Assembly: GCA_027669525.1 (NCBI GenBank)
Contig: JAQEDJ010000004.1
Coordinates: 1 to 64,000, forward strand
DNA length: 64,000 nt
Reading direction: 5' to 3'
Source of the DNA: Coriobacteriaceae bacterium AM48-5
GTDB taxonomy: Bacteria > Actinomycetota > Coriobacteriia > Coriobacteriales > Coriobacteriaceae
Shown here: piece after piece, positions 48,141 to 57,441 of the stretch
Numbering within the stretch: the stretch's first letter is position 1
Layout: each line of letters opens with the position of its first letter
The notes under the pieces: generated by a model
Databases searched by the model: none
Seen by the model: the letters and a program-made list of their open reading frames with translations, nothing else
What the model was told of the DNA's origin: nothing
Translations under genes and position numbers: made by a program

Positions 48141-49261
48141 TGTATTTATTCGAGCGCATGCTGGGCACAGCGACTTTCTTCTTGGTATTAATTGTTGCGT
48201 GTAATAGCCTATATGTTGCTAATGGCAAACAGATAAAGCAACGCCTGCTTCTCTATATCACAGCGCTTGCTTTCTTAGCATTTATATTTATACCGAACCG
48301 GGGCGCAGACTTGTCCCGCTTATATTATGCACTCCATCTATATGGAACGATGGATATTTACGATATAGCAAGAGCGTGCTCCCATTCATCAACGCCTGTT
48401 ATGGTCATCTATTTCTGGGCTATTGGAATGTTAAGAGTCGATGCCCTGCTTCCGATGATCTCTTGTGCATTGTTCTATTCACTTGTTTTTTCTTGTTATT
48501 GGGATTTTGCAGAGAGGCTCAAAATCGACGTCAAAATCGTTGCCCTTGCAATTTTTCTTTGCATGAGCTCTGGAATTTTTTTTCAAGTGATTAGTAATAT
48601 CAGGTCCTATTTAGCTACGGCGCTTGTATTCAGAGCGTTTTATACGGAACAGTTTACAGGCAGAAGTCCTTTTAAAAACATCCTCTACTACTTGGTAGCC
48701 GCATTGTTTCATTCGTTCGGACTTGCACTCGTCATTCTAAGAGTTGTCCATATATGCTTCACGAACAGCAAGAATATGCTTCAAAAATTGATTTCAACAG
48801 CTTTCGTTTTATTAATTATTTTTCTTATGATGCGATATGGCGGTTCGTACTTGAATGCCCTGTCTGACAAGGCGACTGACTATATTGCTGGCGAATCGTA
48901 TTTCTATATATGGGAAGTCATTATTCACTCTCTGCAGATTGCCATTACTGTCTATTTGCTTATAAAGCTTTTTAGAATCGACTGTACGGTGGATCAAATC
49001 GTGCGTAATAACCTTGCTCTGTTTATTGTCCTTATCACAATGGTTGCCGTCATGTCTCTTCCTTTTGACTATTCAATTTTCTTGCGCACGTCAGTTCTTC
49101 TTTCACTAGTGTCGCCTCTTGTTCTCATGCTTCTAAGTTCAGCCTGGTCAAAAAAGGAGCACGATTGCATTTGTGCGGTTGTATTTACATGGTCAACGGT
49201 CTCTCTATGTTTGGCTTGCGCTCGTGGTGATCTGAGTAGTTACAAGTTTCTTTTGCTATAG
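48140..49261 (+). CDS. EpsG-family polysaccharide polymerase-like membrane protein
   Basis: 373 residues with about ten membrane segments and little soluble sequence. The region FQVISNIRSYLATALVFRAF resembles the conserved xxxNxxRxxxA segment of EpsG polymerases, and NRGADLSRLYYALHLYG the early D-x-x-R/Y segment. It sits between the ATP-grasp gene and the flippase, where a Wzy-type polymerase is expected. Strongly A+T-rich. The family label is fair; the Wzy role is inferred from context. Confidence 0.78.
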   Translation: MYLFERMLGTATFFLVLIVACNSLYVANGKQIKQRLLLYITALAFLAFIFIPNRGADLSRLYYALHLYGTMDIYDIARACSHSSTPVMVIYFWAIGMLRVDALLPMISCALFYSLVFSCYWDFAERLKIDVKIVALAIFLCMSSGIFFQVISNIRSYLATALVFRAFYTEQFTGRSPFKNILYYLVAALFHSFGLALVILRVVHICFTNSKNMLQKLISTAFVLLIIFLMMRYGGSYLNALSDKATDYIAGESYFYIWEVIIHSLQIAITVYLLIKLFRIDCTVDQIVRNNLALFIVLITMVAVMSLPFDYSIFLRTSVLLSLVSPLVLMLLSSAWSKKEHDCICAVVFTWSTVSLCLACARGDLSSYKFLLL

Positions 49262-49269
49262 GAGTTATT

Positions 49270-50754
49270 TTGGGCGAACAAACAATTGGCAAGAAAGCGG
49301 TTACTGCAACTAAATGGTCATTGCTTACGCAAATCGCTTCTAAGATTATTCAGCCAATTACGACCTTAGTGTTGGCGCATATTCTTACGCCGGATCTATT
49401 TGGCGTAATCGCGCTCGTTACCATGGTGACGTCTTTTGCCAACATGTTTTCCGATGCTGGTTTCCAGAAATATCTCGTGCAACACGAGTTTAAGACTGAT
49501 GCAGACCTTCACGATTACGCAAATGTCGCTTTTTGGACTAACCTCGCCGTATCGTTTCTCCTCTGGTTTCTCATCGGTCTATTCCGTGATGGCCTTGCTG
49601 CGTTGTTGGGGGATACCACAATTGGTTGGGCGATAACCGTTGCGAGTTCAGTTCTTCCACTTACAGCGGCAATCAGTGTTCAGACGGCGCTCTATCAAAG
49701 GGCGCTTTCGTTTAAGGTCCTGTTCTCTTCGCGATTTGGATCGTCCCTTCTTACTCTTGTTGTTGCTGTACCACTTGCGCTTGCAGGTTTCGGCTATTGG
49801 TCGATGATTGTGGCGACCATCGCGAGCAATGCACTTCTAGCCGTTTGGCTGACAATTGAGTCAAACTGGAAACCGACTTTCTCTTACAGCTTTCGATATT
49901 TAAAGCGCATGTTCAGCTTCAGTGCTTGGACCTTGTTAGAGGCGTTTACCATCTGGCTTGCTGGTTGGGCGGGATCGTTTATCCTGGGTAACGTACTTGA
50001 CGCCTACTACCTAGGTCTGTACAGAACAACTGTCTCCCTTGTTTCTGCAGCGACTGGGCTTATCTCTTCGGCGGTTACTCCCGTCATATTCGCGACGCTT
50101 TCGAGAATGCAAGGAGACAGAGCACAGTTTGATAGAGCATATTTCAAAATGCAAAGCTATCTAGCAATGTTCGTTGTGCCAATTGCCTTCGCGCTATTCG
50201 TCTTTCGCGAATCGATTGTGCTTGTGTTTTTAGGTGATCAGTGGGTCGAAGCATCCACTTTTCTTGGGCTTTACGGTATGGAAAGTGCATTTTCAGTTGT
50301 CATCGGATATATGGCCTCTGAGGCATACCGGTCTCTGGGAAAACCTAGGTTGTCCGTTGCTGTGCAACTTGCATATCTCGCAGCAACCGTTCCTTGCATG
50401 TTTTTCAGTGCAAAAGCGGGTTTTGATGTTTTCTCAATTGCCTTGCCTCTCGTAACCCTGTTCTCGTATTCAGGTTCGCACTTAATCGCTTGCAAGACCA
50501 GACTCTCGCTTTCTATAACCGAAACCTTTAAGGTTCTTCTGCCATACCTCGTTATATGTGTCCTTGACTCATTCGTCTGCAATCTTCTAGTGGTGTTGAT
50601 TCCGTTCATTCCCGCTCATTTTCTTGTAATCCCACTGTACTGCCTTCTTTACTTAGCCCTACTTGTGTCGCGTAGAGAACAACGGGATACGCTAATCGAT
50701 GTTGCCAACAGATTCGGCCTTGCAAGGTTTCTTCCGCATTTCTTGCTCAAATAG
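49270..50754 (+). CDS. Polysaccharide flippase, Wzx/TuaB type (MOP superfamily)
   Basis: 494 residues with 12-14 membrane helices. The opening KKAVTATKWSLLTQIASKII and the segment LAHILTPDLFGVIALVTMV are characteristic of WzxC/TuaB flippases; SWAGSFILGNVLDAYYLGLY-like repeats occur in the middle (GWAGSFILGNVLDAYYLGLY). It would move the lipid-linked repeat unit across the membrane. TTG 49270 with GGAG upstream, 8 bases after the polymerase gene. Confidence 0.93.
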   Translation: MGEQTIGKKAVTATKWSLLTQIASKIIQPITTLVLAHILTPDLFGVIALVTMVTSFANMFSDAGFQKYLVQHEFKTDADLHDYANVAFWTNLAVSFLLWFLIGLFRDGLAALLGDTTIGWAITVASSVLPLTAAISVQTALYQRALSFKVLFSSRFGSSLLTLVVAVPLALAGFGYWSMIVATIASNALLAVWLTIESNWKPTFSYSFRYLKRMFSFSAWTLLEAFTIWLAGWAGSFILGNVLDAYYLGLYRTTVSLVSAATGLISSAVTPVIFATLSRMQGDRAQFDRAYFKMQSYLAMFVVPIAFALFVFRESIVLVFLGDQWVEASTFLGLYGMESAFSVVIGYMASEAYRSLGKPRLSVAVQLAYLAATVPCMFFSAKAGFDVFSIALPLVTLFSYSGSHLIACKTRLSLSITETFKVLLPYLVICVLDSFVCNLLVVLIPFIPAHFLVIPLYCLLYLALLVSRREQRDTLIDVANRFGLARFLPHFLLK

Positions 50755-50803
50755 AACGATGTCTTTTGCAAAAGAGCAATTTGCTATGAAAGGTGTGATA
50801 ACT

Positions 50804-51909
50804 GTGAAAAATGTACTTATAACGGGAATCGGTGGTCTTACTCCGAGATCCATCGCACGCCGAATCAGGAAAACTCATCCTGAGTATCGACTCATAGGAT
50901 GTGATGTAAACCCGAAAGCAATTGGCTTCTTTATGGATGGACTCCTCGACGCAAAGTATGTCTGTCCAAGGTGTGACTCGGCAGACTATTTCAGCTGGAT
51001 TGAAAAGCTGGTAGAGCGTGAGTCTATTGACTTTGCCTTTGTGCAGCCCGAGTCTGAGATTGTCGAGTGGGGGAAACATTTCGATCAAACAGGGCATTTC
51101 CCTTGTGTTACCTTTATGGGATCGACGGAGCTATCCGGGTCCCTGCGTGACAAGGCGATCATGGCCGAGGTTCTCGAGGGTACGGATTTTATCCCTAAGA
51201 CAATCAAGGTTACCCAGGACGAGCCAAGGTTTGATGCGGTTGAAAATGAAATTGGGTTCCCTGTTGGATAAGAGCTACCGAGGGGACAGGCGGTCTCGGC
51301 TCATTGCGACTTGACGACCTTAGCAGCTACAAAAGTTGGCTCTTTATCAACTCTGAGATTCCTGAGTTTACCGTGAGTGAATTTCTCACTGGGCGGCATA
51401 TTGCGAACGAGATGCTGTATTACAAGGGTGAATACGTAAAGGGTGCAGCGCTTGAATGTGCTGAATACGTAATGGCAAACATTGCTCCATCGCATGTCAC
51501 GGGCAACACGAGCTTTGGTCGCCTGCTCAACGACAAGACTGTCAACGAATTCTGTGATTCTTGTATTAAATACATTGAGCGCAAACTTGACCTCGCAGCG
51601 CACGGAATCCTGTCTTTTGATTTGAAAGAGGATTCTAAGGGAAACCTGAAGGTTACTGAGGTTAATATCAGGCACATGGCCTACACGGGTGTCCTGGCCG
51701 AGGCTGGTTTCGACTTAATTGAAGACTCGATTCGTATTATGGAAGACGGTGGCGCCCTTCGCGTTGAGCGCGATCCTTTTCATGTATTTGAAAAACCATT
51801 CGTGTTTTTGCGTGATGTAGATATTGAACCCATTTTGCTCGATAGCGAGGATTGTTTTCTGGCCCCCCGTTCCGACGGCGATTGCCAGGCAAGTGATTGC
51901 AATGAATAG
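50804..51909 (+). CDS. ATP-grasp carboxylate ligase-like protein, frame-broken
   Basis: N-terminal Rossmann-like pre-ATP-grasp domain KNVLITGIGGLTPRSIARRI and FAFVQPESEIVEWGKHFDQ; ATP-binding loop IRATEGTGGLGSLRLDD; C-terminal FDLKEDSKGNLKVTEVNIR carrying the metal ligands. A single base is missing near 51266, just before the loop, which otherwise would read FPVVIRATEGTGG. GTG 50804 is preferred since GAAAGGTG lies 8 bases upstream. This is the second ATP-grasp enzyme of the locus. Repaired length about 369 residues. Overlaps the acetyltransferase start by 8 bases. Confidence 0.85.
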
Positions 51910-52453
51910 AATATTGAGCATCAGAGAGCTTATTCGAGAAGATGTGCCCGTTATTAATGGCTGGCGGAGTAGCGAAGAGCTCATGAGTTACTTAGGTGCG
52001 CCCTACAGATTCATTGGGCCCGACGTCGACTATCGCTGGTTTGAGAATTACTTAAACAATCGCAGCAATACGATACGGTGTTGCGTGTGCGAGGACGGCA
52101 ACGCCAAGCCCCTTTGTCTCGTTACTCTAGCTGGGATTGACTGGGTGAGCAGAAACTGCGAACTTCATATCATGGTGGGCAACGACGAAAATAGAGGCAA
52201 AGGCATCGGCTCGTTTGCCGTAAAGAAAATGATAGAGCATGCCTTTCTTGATATGAACTTACGTCGGATCGAGTTAACTGTCCTAGAAGATAACGCTCGT
52301 GCTCGACATCTTTACGAGAAGTTTGGCTTCCAGTACGAAGGCATTAAAAGAAAAGCAAAATACAAGCATGGCCGCTATGTCGACATGCGACTTATGGCAC
52401 TGCTGAAGAGCGATTGGCTTGCAGGCAGGGGAAGCAACAATACAATCTCGTAA
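51902..52453 (+). CDS. GNAT-family N-acetyltransferase
   Basis: 183 residues of the RimJ/RimL-like GNAT class. IRELIREDVPVINGWRSSEE opens; the CoA-binding loop is NDENRGKGIGSFAVKKMIEH; LRRIELTVLEDNARARHLYE and KFGFQYEGIKRKAKYKHGRY close the fold. Its ATG lies inside the preceding gene's end. In this setting it may acetylate an amino sugar, such as the product of the aminotransferase at 41908; that is inference. Confidence 0.9.
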   Translation: MNRILSIRELIREDVPVINGWRSSEELMSYLGAPYRFIGPDVDYRWFENYLNNRSNTIRCCVCEDGNAKPLCLVTLAGIDWVSRNCELHIMVGNDENRGKGIGSFAVKKMIEHAFLDMNLRRIELTVLEDNARARHLYEKFGFQYEGIKRKAKYKHGRYVDMRLMALLKSDWLAGRGSNNTIS

Positions 52454-52580
52454 TAGTCATTAAAGTGTCTGCCATTAAAGCTACGCCGAAATATACGTAG
52501 AGGTCCTGATGAGACTACTTGTCGAATTTGGTGCGGCACGATGAGATATCCTGAGTCTTAAATTCTATGATAGGAGAATA

Positions 52581-53621
52581 ATGAGTAAAGTGCTCGTGAC
52601 GGGCGCCGCCGGCTTCATCGGCGCGTTCCTCGTCAAGAAGCTGCTTGATGAGACCGATGACGTTATTGTCGGCCTCGACAACCTCAACAGCTACTACGAC
52701 CCCGGCATCAAGGACGCGCGCCTGCGCATGCTGGCCGAGGCCGACGCAGACGGCTGCTTCACCTTCGTGCGCGGCGACCTGTGCGATGCCGCCCTCATCG
52801 AGCGTCTGTTCGCCGAGAACGGCTTCGACGTCGTTGTGAACCTCGCCGCCCAGGCAGGCGTCCGCTACTCCATCGAGAACCCACGCGCCTATCTGGAGAG
52901 CAACCTCGTGGGCTTCTTCAACGTGCTCGAGGCCTGCCGCCACCACCCGGTGAAGCACCTGGTCTACGCCAGCTCCAGCTCGGTCTACGGCGGCAACAGG
53001 AAGGTTCCGTTCTCCGAGGAGGACCGAGTCGACTCGCCGGTGTCGCTCTACGCCGCCACTAAGAAGTCCAACGAGCTCATGGCGGCCGCCTACTCAAAGC
53101 TCTACTCCATCCCTGCCACCGGCCTGCGCTTCTTCACCGTGTACGGCCCCATGGGCAGGCCCGACATGGCCTACTTCGGCTTCACCGAGAAGCTGCGCCG
53201 CGGGGACACCATCAAGATCTTCAACATGGGTAATTGCAAACGCGATTTTACATATGTTGATGATATCGTTGAGGGCGTGCGCCGTGTAATGGACAATGCG
53301 CCGGAAGTGCGAATAGGCGAAGACGGTCTCCCGATGGCTGCTCACCGCGTCTACAATATCGGCAATTCGAATCCTGAAAATTTGCTTGATTTCGTTGATA
53401 CCCTTCAGCGCGTGCTCGTTGAAGAAGGTGTTTTGCCTCCTAATTACGACTTCGAATCGCATAAGCAACTTGTTCCAATGCAGCCCGGCGATGTTCCTGT
53501 AACTTACGCTGATACAAGTGCGCTAGAGCGGGACTTTGGTTATAGACCTGCTACCAAGCTAGAAGACGGTCTTCGTGCCTTTGCTAAATGGTATAAGAGC
53601 TATTACATGGTTGAGCTCTAA
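52581..53621 (+). CDS. NAD-dependent UDP-sugar epimerase (UDP-glucuronate 4-epimerase-like), mosaic composition
   Basis: Extended SDR of 346 residues. SKVLVTGAAGFIGAFLVKKL binds NAD; DNLNSYYDPGIKDARL and NLAAQAGVRYSIENPRAYLE are typical of UDP-glucuronate 4-epimerases; catalytic YASSSSVYGG and YAATKKSNE (YxxxK) follow; FTVYGPMGRPDMAYFGFTEK is also characteristic. Codons are strongly G/C-ending up to about 53227 and then switch sharply to A/T-ending to the end, suggesting a recombination joint inside the gene. AGGAG upstream at 52573. Partner of the UDP-glucose dehydrogenase nearby. Confidence 0.93.
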   Translation: MSKVLVTGAAGFIGAFLVKKLLDETDDVIVGLDNLNSYYDPGIKDARLRMLAEADADGCFTFVRGDLCDAALIERLFAENGFDVVVNLAAQAGVRYSIENPRAYLESNLVGFFNVLEACRHHPVKHLVYASSSSVYGGNRKVPFSEEDRVDSPVSLYAATKKSNELMAAAYSKLYSIPATGLRFFTVYGPMGRPDMAYFGFTEKLRRGDTIKIFNMGNCKRDFTYVDDIVEGVRRVMDNAPEVRIGEDGLPMAAHRVYNIGNSNPENLLDFVDTLQRVLVEEGVLPPNYDFESHKQLVPMQPGDVPVTYADTSALERDFGYRPATKLEDGLRAFAKWYKSYYMVEL

Positions 53622-54427
53622 TGAGCAGGCGTAGTTTCGCTGATATTCTTCTGAATAGTGAGTTCAGTCCTTCGGACGAATATTACAGCCTCGTTCATCT
53701 TCTCTATGATTCTGACCCTCCTGATCAGTGTTCCTTTTATAGCTTGATGAATATGTATTTCGGCTTGATGCCTTTCGCCGGTACTGCGATTTCCCTTTGG
53801 GATTTTAATCATAGACATAATTTTACGTTTTCAACTGATGATGATTTATCAACCGTGGATCTTAATAGGCTCCTCTTGTTATGCGAATACATATTAAACT
53901 TCGCTATACACATGCAAAATATAGATGACTGCATGCAGGAGTCACTATTTTTGATCAAACATATTCGAGCTATTTGCAACAAGATTTCTTATCAGGAATC
54001 CGAAGTTAAGGGCATTTTCGTCTTGGTGCCGAGGAACGATTTGATTAACGCTTCAGCCGAGTGCTCCCCTGCTGAAGTGGCGATAGATTTAATTACCTTT
54101 GATTACTGGCGCTACAAGGGAGACCTTGATCGCAAGCGTCAATATTTATCTAAGTTCGCTCGCGAGCTCGAGCCTAAGCGGGAGTGCCTTGAAGCTCTGT
54201 CTAAGCGTCTTACGTCTGATTTCTTTTACCTAGTTAACTCGCTTAATATTCGTCATAACAATGCATCAGAGGACTCTAAGAAGTATTTCGAACCTCTCGG
54301 AAGCATGTCAGATCATGAACTTGAGTCCTGGTATGACACGTTGCGCAACATGGCTGCCAGTCTCTTCCTTTTGGTTGATTACTCTGACATCTCTGAATCT
54401 ATTAATTCCTTGAAACACAACCACTAA
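53621..54427 (+). CDS. Unrecognised helical protein inserted between sugar-nucleotide genes
   Basis: 268 residues, no family recognised, no signal peptide or membrane helix. Largely helical with many Asp/Ser, and a segment YLVNSLNIRHNNASED followed by RNMAASLFLLVDYSDI near the C-terminus. Its ATG shares one base with the epimerase stop, so expression is coupled. A+T-rich like the second half of the epimerase, while the next gene is G+C-rich. Not typical for polysaccharide synthesis; it could be a regulator or a cargo gene such as a defence factor. Function left open. Confidence 0.7.
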   Translation: MSRRSFADILLNSEFSPSDEYYSLVHLLYDSDPPDQCSFYSLMNMYFGLMPFAGTAISLWDFNHRHNFTFSTDDDLSTVDLNRLLLLCEYILNFAIHMQNIDDCMQESLFLIKHIRAICNKISYQESEVKGIFVLVPRNDLINASAECSPAEVAIDLITFDYWRYKGDLDRKRQYLSKFARELEPKRECLEALSKRLTSDFFYLVNSLNIRHNNASEDSKKYFEPLGSMSDHELESWYDTLRNMAASLFLLVDYSDISESINSLKHNH

Positions 54428-54466
54428 GTCGTTTTTTATTCCGTTCTTTGACAATTGGAGAATGAC

Positions 54467-55724
54467 ATGAAGATCGCTATCGCCGGTACCGCTACGTCGG
54501 CCTGTCCCTCGCCGTCCTGCTCTCGCAGCACAATGAGGTGCATGCTCTGGACATCGTGCCCGAGAAGGTCGAGAAGATCAACAACTATGTGTCGCCCATC
54601 CAGGACGACGAGATCGAGCGATTCCTGGCGGAAGCAAAGGCGGGGGAGCGCGAGCTCGACCTGCACGCCACGGTCGACGTGGCCGAGGCATATACGGGCG
54701 CCGACTACGCCGTCATCGCCACGCCTACCAACTACGACTCGGACAGGAACTTCTTCGACACTTCCTCCGTCGAGGCCGCCATCGCCGCCGTTCGCTCGGT
54801 GAACCCGGACGCCTGGATCGTCATCAAGTCGACGATCCCCGTGGGCTACACCGCGGGGCTTCGCGAGAGGCTGGGCGACAGCAAGATCTTCTTCAGCCAG
54901 AGTTCCTGCGCGAGAGCAAGGCGCTCTACGACAACCTGCACCCCAGCCGCATCGTTGTGGGCGCGCCGAAGGAGGATGCCGACGCCGTCGCTGCCGCCGA
55001 GCGCTTCGCACGCCTGCTTGCCCAAGGAGCGGACCCAGCCGAGCTGGAGCGCGTGAACGCCGACGGCACCGTGGGCATCCCGGAGCTCGTGCTGGGCACC
55101 ACCGAGGCCGAGGCCGTCAAGCTGTTCGCCAACACCTACCTGGCTCTTCGCGTAGCCTACTTCAATGAGCTTGACACCTACTGCGAGGTCCGCGGCCTCA
55201 ACACCCGCGACGTCATCGACGGCGTCTGCCTGGAGCCGCGCATCGGATCGCACTACAACAACCCCAGCTTCGGCTACGGCGGCTACTGCCTGCCCAAGGA
55301 CACCAAGCAGCTGCTGGCCAACTACAGGGACGTGCCGCAGAACCTGATCGAGGCCATCGTGGACGCCAACCGCACCCGCAAGGACTTCGTGGCCGACGAG
55401 GTGCTGCAGATGGTCTGGGACCGCGTCTACGAGGGTAAGCCGAAGCCGGTCGTGGGCGTGTACCGCCTGACGATGAAGTCCAACTCCGACAATTTCCGTG
55501 CGAGCTCCATCCAGGGCGTCATGAAGCGCGTGAAGGCCAAGGGCGTGCCCGTGGTGGTCTACGAGCCCACGCTGGACGCGCCGGAGTTCTTCGGCTCCGA
55601 GGTGACCCACGACCTGGAGGCCTTCAAGGCGAAGTGCGACGTGATCGTCGCCAACCGCTGGAGCGACGAGCTTGCAGACGTGGCGGACAAGGTGTACACG
55701 AGGGATCTGTTTAAGAGGGACTAG
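54467..55724 (+). CDS. ugd: UDP-glucose 6-dehydrogenase, two frame breaks
   Basis: Oxidises UDP-glucose to UDP-glucuronate, substrate of the neighbouring epimerase. [21 protein letters not shown] (break near 54487), [52 protein letters not shown], then after a break near 54903 [40 protein letters not shown], and the catalytic-Cys loop [16 protein letters not shown]. The short form (about 418 residues). G/C-ending codons. Its last 290 bases are duplicated at 56941-57233. Start 54467 has TTGGAG upstream. Confidence 0.95.
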
Positions 55725-55779
55725 GGGACAGATGGCCGCCTGGGTCGGGGCGGTATGATCCTCTATAGTTCATCCGTAA

Positions 55780-55824
55780 TAAAGGCGCCAGAGTATCACG
55801 CTAGTTGATGTTCTGGCGCCTATT
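55780..55824 (+). terminator. Rho-independent terminator of the polysaccharide operon
   Basis: AAAGGCGCCAGAGT / TTCTGGCGCCTATTT stem with a 16-base loop, 55 bases after the ugd stop; it likely ends the long operon. Confidence 0.85.
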
Positions 55825-55890
55825 TGTTTATCCAACAATTGAGTGATTCGAAAAGCCTAAATGGCGGATGTCGAAAGAGGCTGCAGTCAA

Positions 55891-56756
55891 TCAGTAGATG
55901 GTCATTGAGAGTCTTACTGCCGGCGTTTCGTAATCTCGCATTTCATTTCGGGTGTTAATTGCAAGATTCTCGAGTCTTGTAATTCCTTTAGAACTATTAG
56001 TTGCTAAACGAATAGCATGGCCGAGCCACCAGGAACCATAAATTAAATAGCCAACCGGTACTGCATAGGCGATATCCCTAATATCGCCTATGTCCAAATG
56101 AACGTCGTCTAACGACAATATCGTTGACTGAGCATTAGCCGAAAGATTCCATCTTTATCCGGCCTCGCGAATTTATTCTCTCTGTTTGGAATTGCCTCGC
56201 AAAATATGATCCTGAATTCATTTTGCCAAGAATACGAGGCTCCCTTTGAATACATAGGAGTTAAGTTCTGAGTGGAGCCTAGACAATAGTAGTTCACCTT
56301 ATCCGCCAAGAGCAGGCAGTGGTCGCAGCCATATTGTTTAGTAAGTACAAGGGCAATCCTATCGACGAACTGCTCCAAATCCGTAATTACAACCGCCGTA
56401 TCTCCAAATTGTGCGACCCTCTTATTTGCATGCTCCCATTTCTTGCTTTCTGGGTGATATTGGAGCGCCATAGTCGAATAGCACTTCATAAACTGTGTCT
56501 CGGTACCATCGATTAAAGTTATGTCGCCGTACATCCATTTTTCGTTACGAATAGCGCTTTCTTTGCAGTCGCCTCAGAACGAATTATTTACTGATGGATC
56601 ATTCTGTATATTCGCAAGCCGGTCCCAACCCCCGAAAGCATTCAACGGCCTTGCGTAAACGTCGCCATCAAGAAGCATTTCTGCATACTTGGCATCGGTG
56701 ACTTTAGCCACCGTAAAAGGCTGTTCGAAGGGATGTACTGAAATCGAGCTTCTCAA
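55891..56756 (-). pseudogene. Broken gene of unknown function
   Basis: One reading of about 288 codons interrupted by an in-frame TGA at 56574-56576 (..NNSF-stop-GDCKES..) and a frame break near 56130. N-terminal segment VAKVTDAKYAEMLLDGDVYA and RPLNAFGGWD, middle YSWQNEFRIIFCEAIPNREN, end DDVHLDIGDIRDIAYAVPVG. Proteins with a similar plan occur among small accessory genes of unknown role. The TGA may replace an Arg codon CGA. It sits between the two copies of the ugd 3' end and is A+T-rich, so it is an insertion relative to the polysaccharide operon. Confidence 0.6.
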
Positions 56757-56940
56757 AGTATCAATCCTTTCTAAAAGACCGCTGCTTGTATCTTATCTAA
56801 GGACATCGTAGTCCCGTAATGTGTAAAGCTTTATTGGCGCCCATTAGGCGCCTGTTGGTTAAGATAGGGGTTTTCCTTTGCGTGAGCATGGCTCCACGTA
56901 GAATTTGCTTAACGTCCCTAGTAGCTTAAGACTGTGCTGC

Positions 56941-57233
56941 GACAAGGAGAAGCCGATCGTGGGCGAGTATATCGTTTAGCGATGAACTCCAACAGCTATA
57001 ACTTCCGCGCGAGCTCCATCCAGGGCGTCATGAAGCGCGTGAAGGCCAAAGGCGTGCCCGTGGTGGTCTACGAGCCCACGCTGGACGCGCCGGAGTTCTT
57101 CGGGTCCGAGATTGCCCACGACCTGAAAGTCTTCAAGGCCGGCTGCGACGTGATCGTCGCCAACCGCTGGAGCGACGAGCTCGCGGACGTGGCGGACAAG
57201 GTGTACACGAGGGATTTGTTTAAGCGGGACTAG
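56941..57233 (+). pseudogene. Duplicate 3' fragment of ugd
   Basis: About 97 codons nearly identical to the ugd C-terminus, from the stretch matching [20 protein letters not shown] to TRDLFKRD and the TAG. Differences are few ([15 protein letters not shown] against [15 protein letters not shown]) and become dense only at the left edge, with a TAG in GEYIV-stop. No 5' part is present. This marks a duplication or recombination scar. Confidence 0.92.
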
Positions 57234-57290
57234 GGGAGAGCGGTTTGCCTGAGTTGGGCAAACTCAATTTTCCGTAAACCTAACAATGTT

Positions 57291-57335
57291 AAATACGGTG
57301 GCTTGTCGGCCAACGCCGATAAGCCACCGTATTTT
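57291..57335 (+). terminator. Rho-independent terminator after the ugd fragment
   Basis: AAATACGGTGGCTTGTCGG / CCGATAAGCCACCGTATTTT, long stem with short loop and T-run. It differs from the terminator after the intact ugd. Confidence 0.9.
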
Positions 57336-57441
57336 GATTAAGAGTTATAGAAGCCTAACGCTCAATTTCAAACTGAGCCCTAGCTTCCTCATGACAACAA
57401 TGCGGTTATATAATTTTATAAATTATGGTGAAAGGGGTTTA

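Noticed and set aside
56574..56576. In-frame TGA as a selenocysteine codon
   Set aside because: The gene also has a frame break, no SECIS-like hairpin follows, and CGA to TGA is a simple nonsense change.
57286..57441. N-terminal extension of the SIR2 protein
   Set aside because: It would be translated across a strong terminator hairpin (57291-57335) and has no ribosome binding site, unlike GTG 57442.
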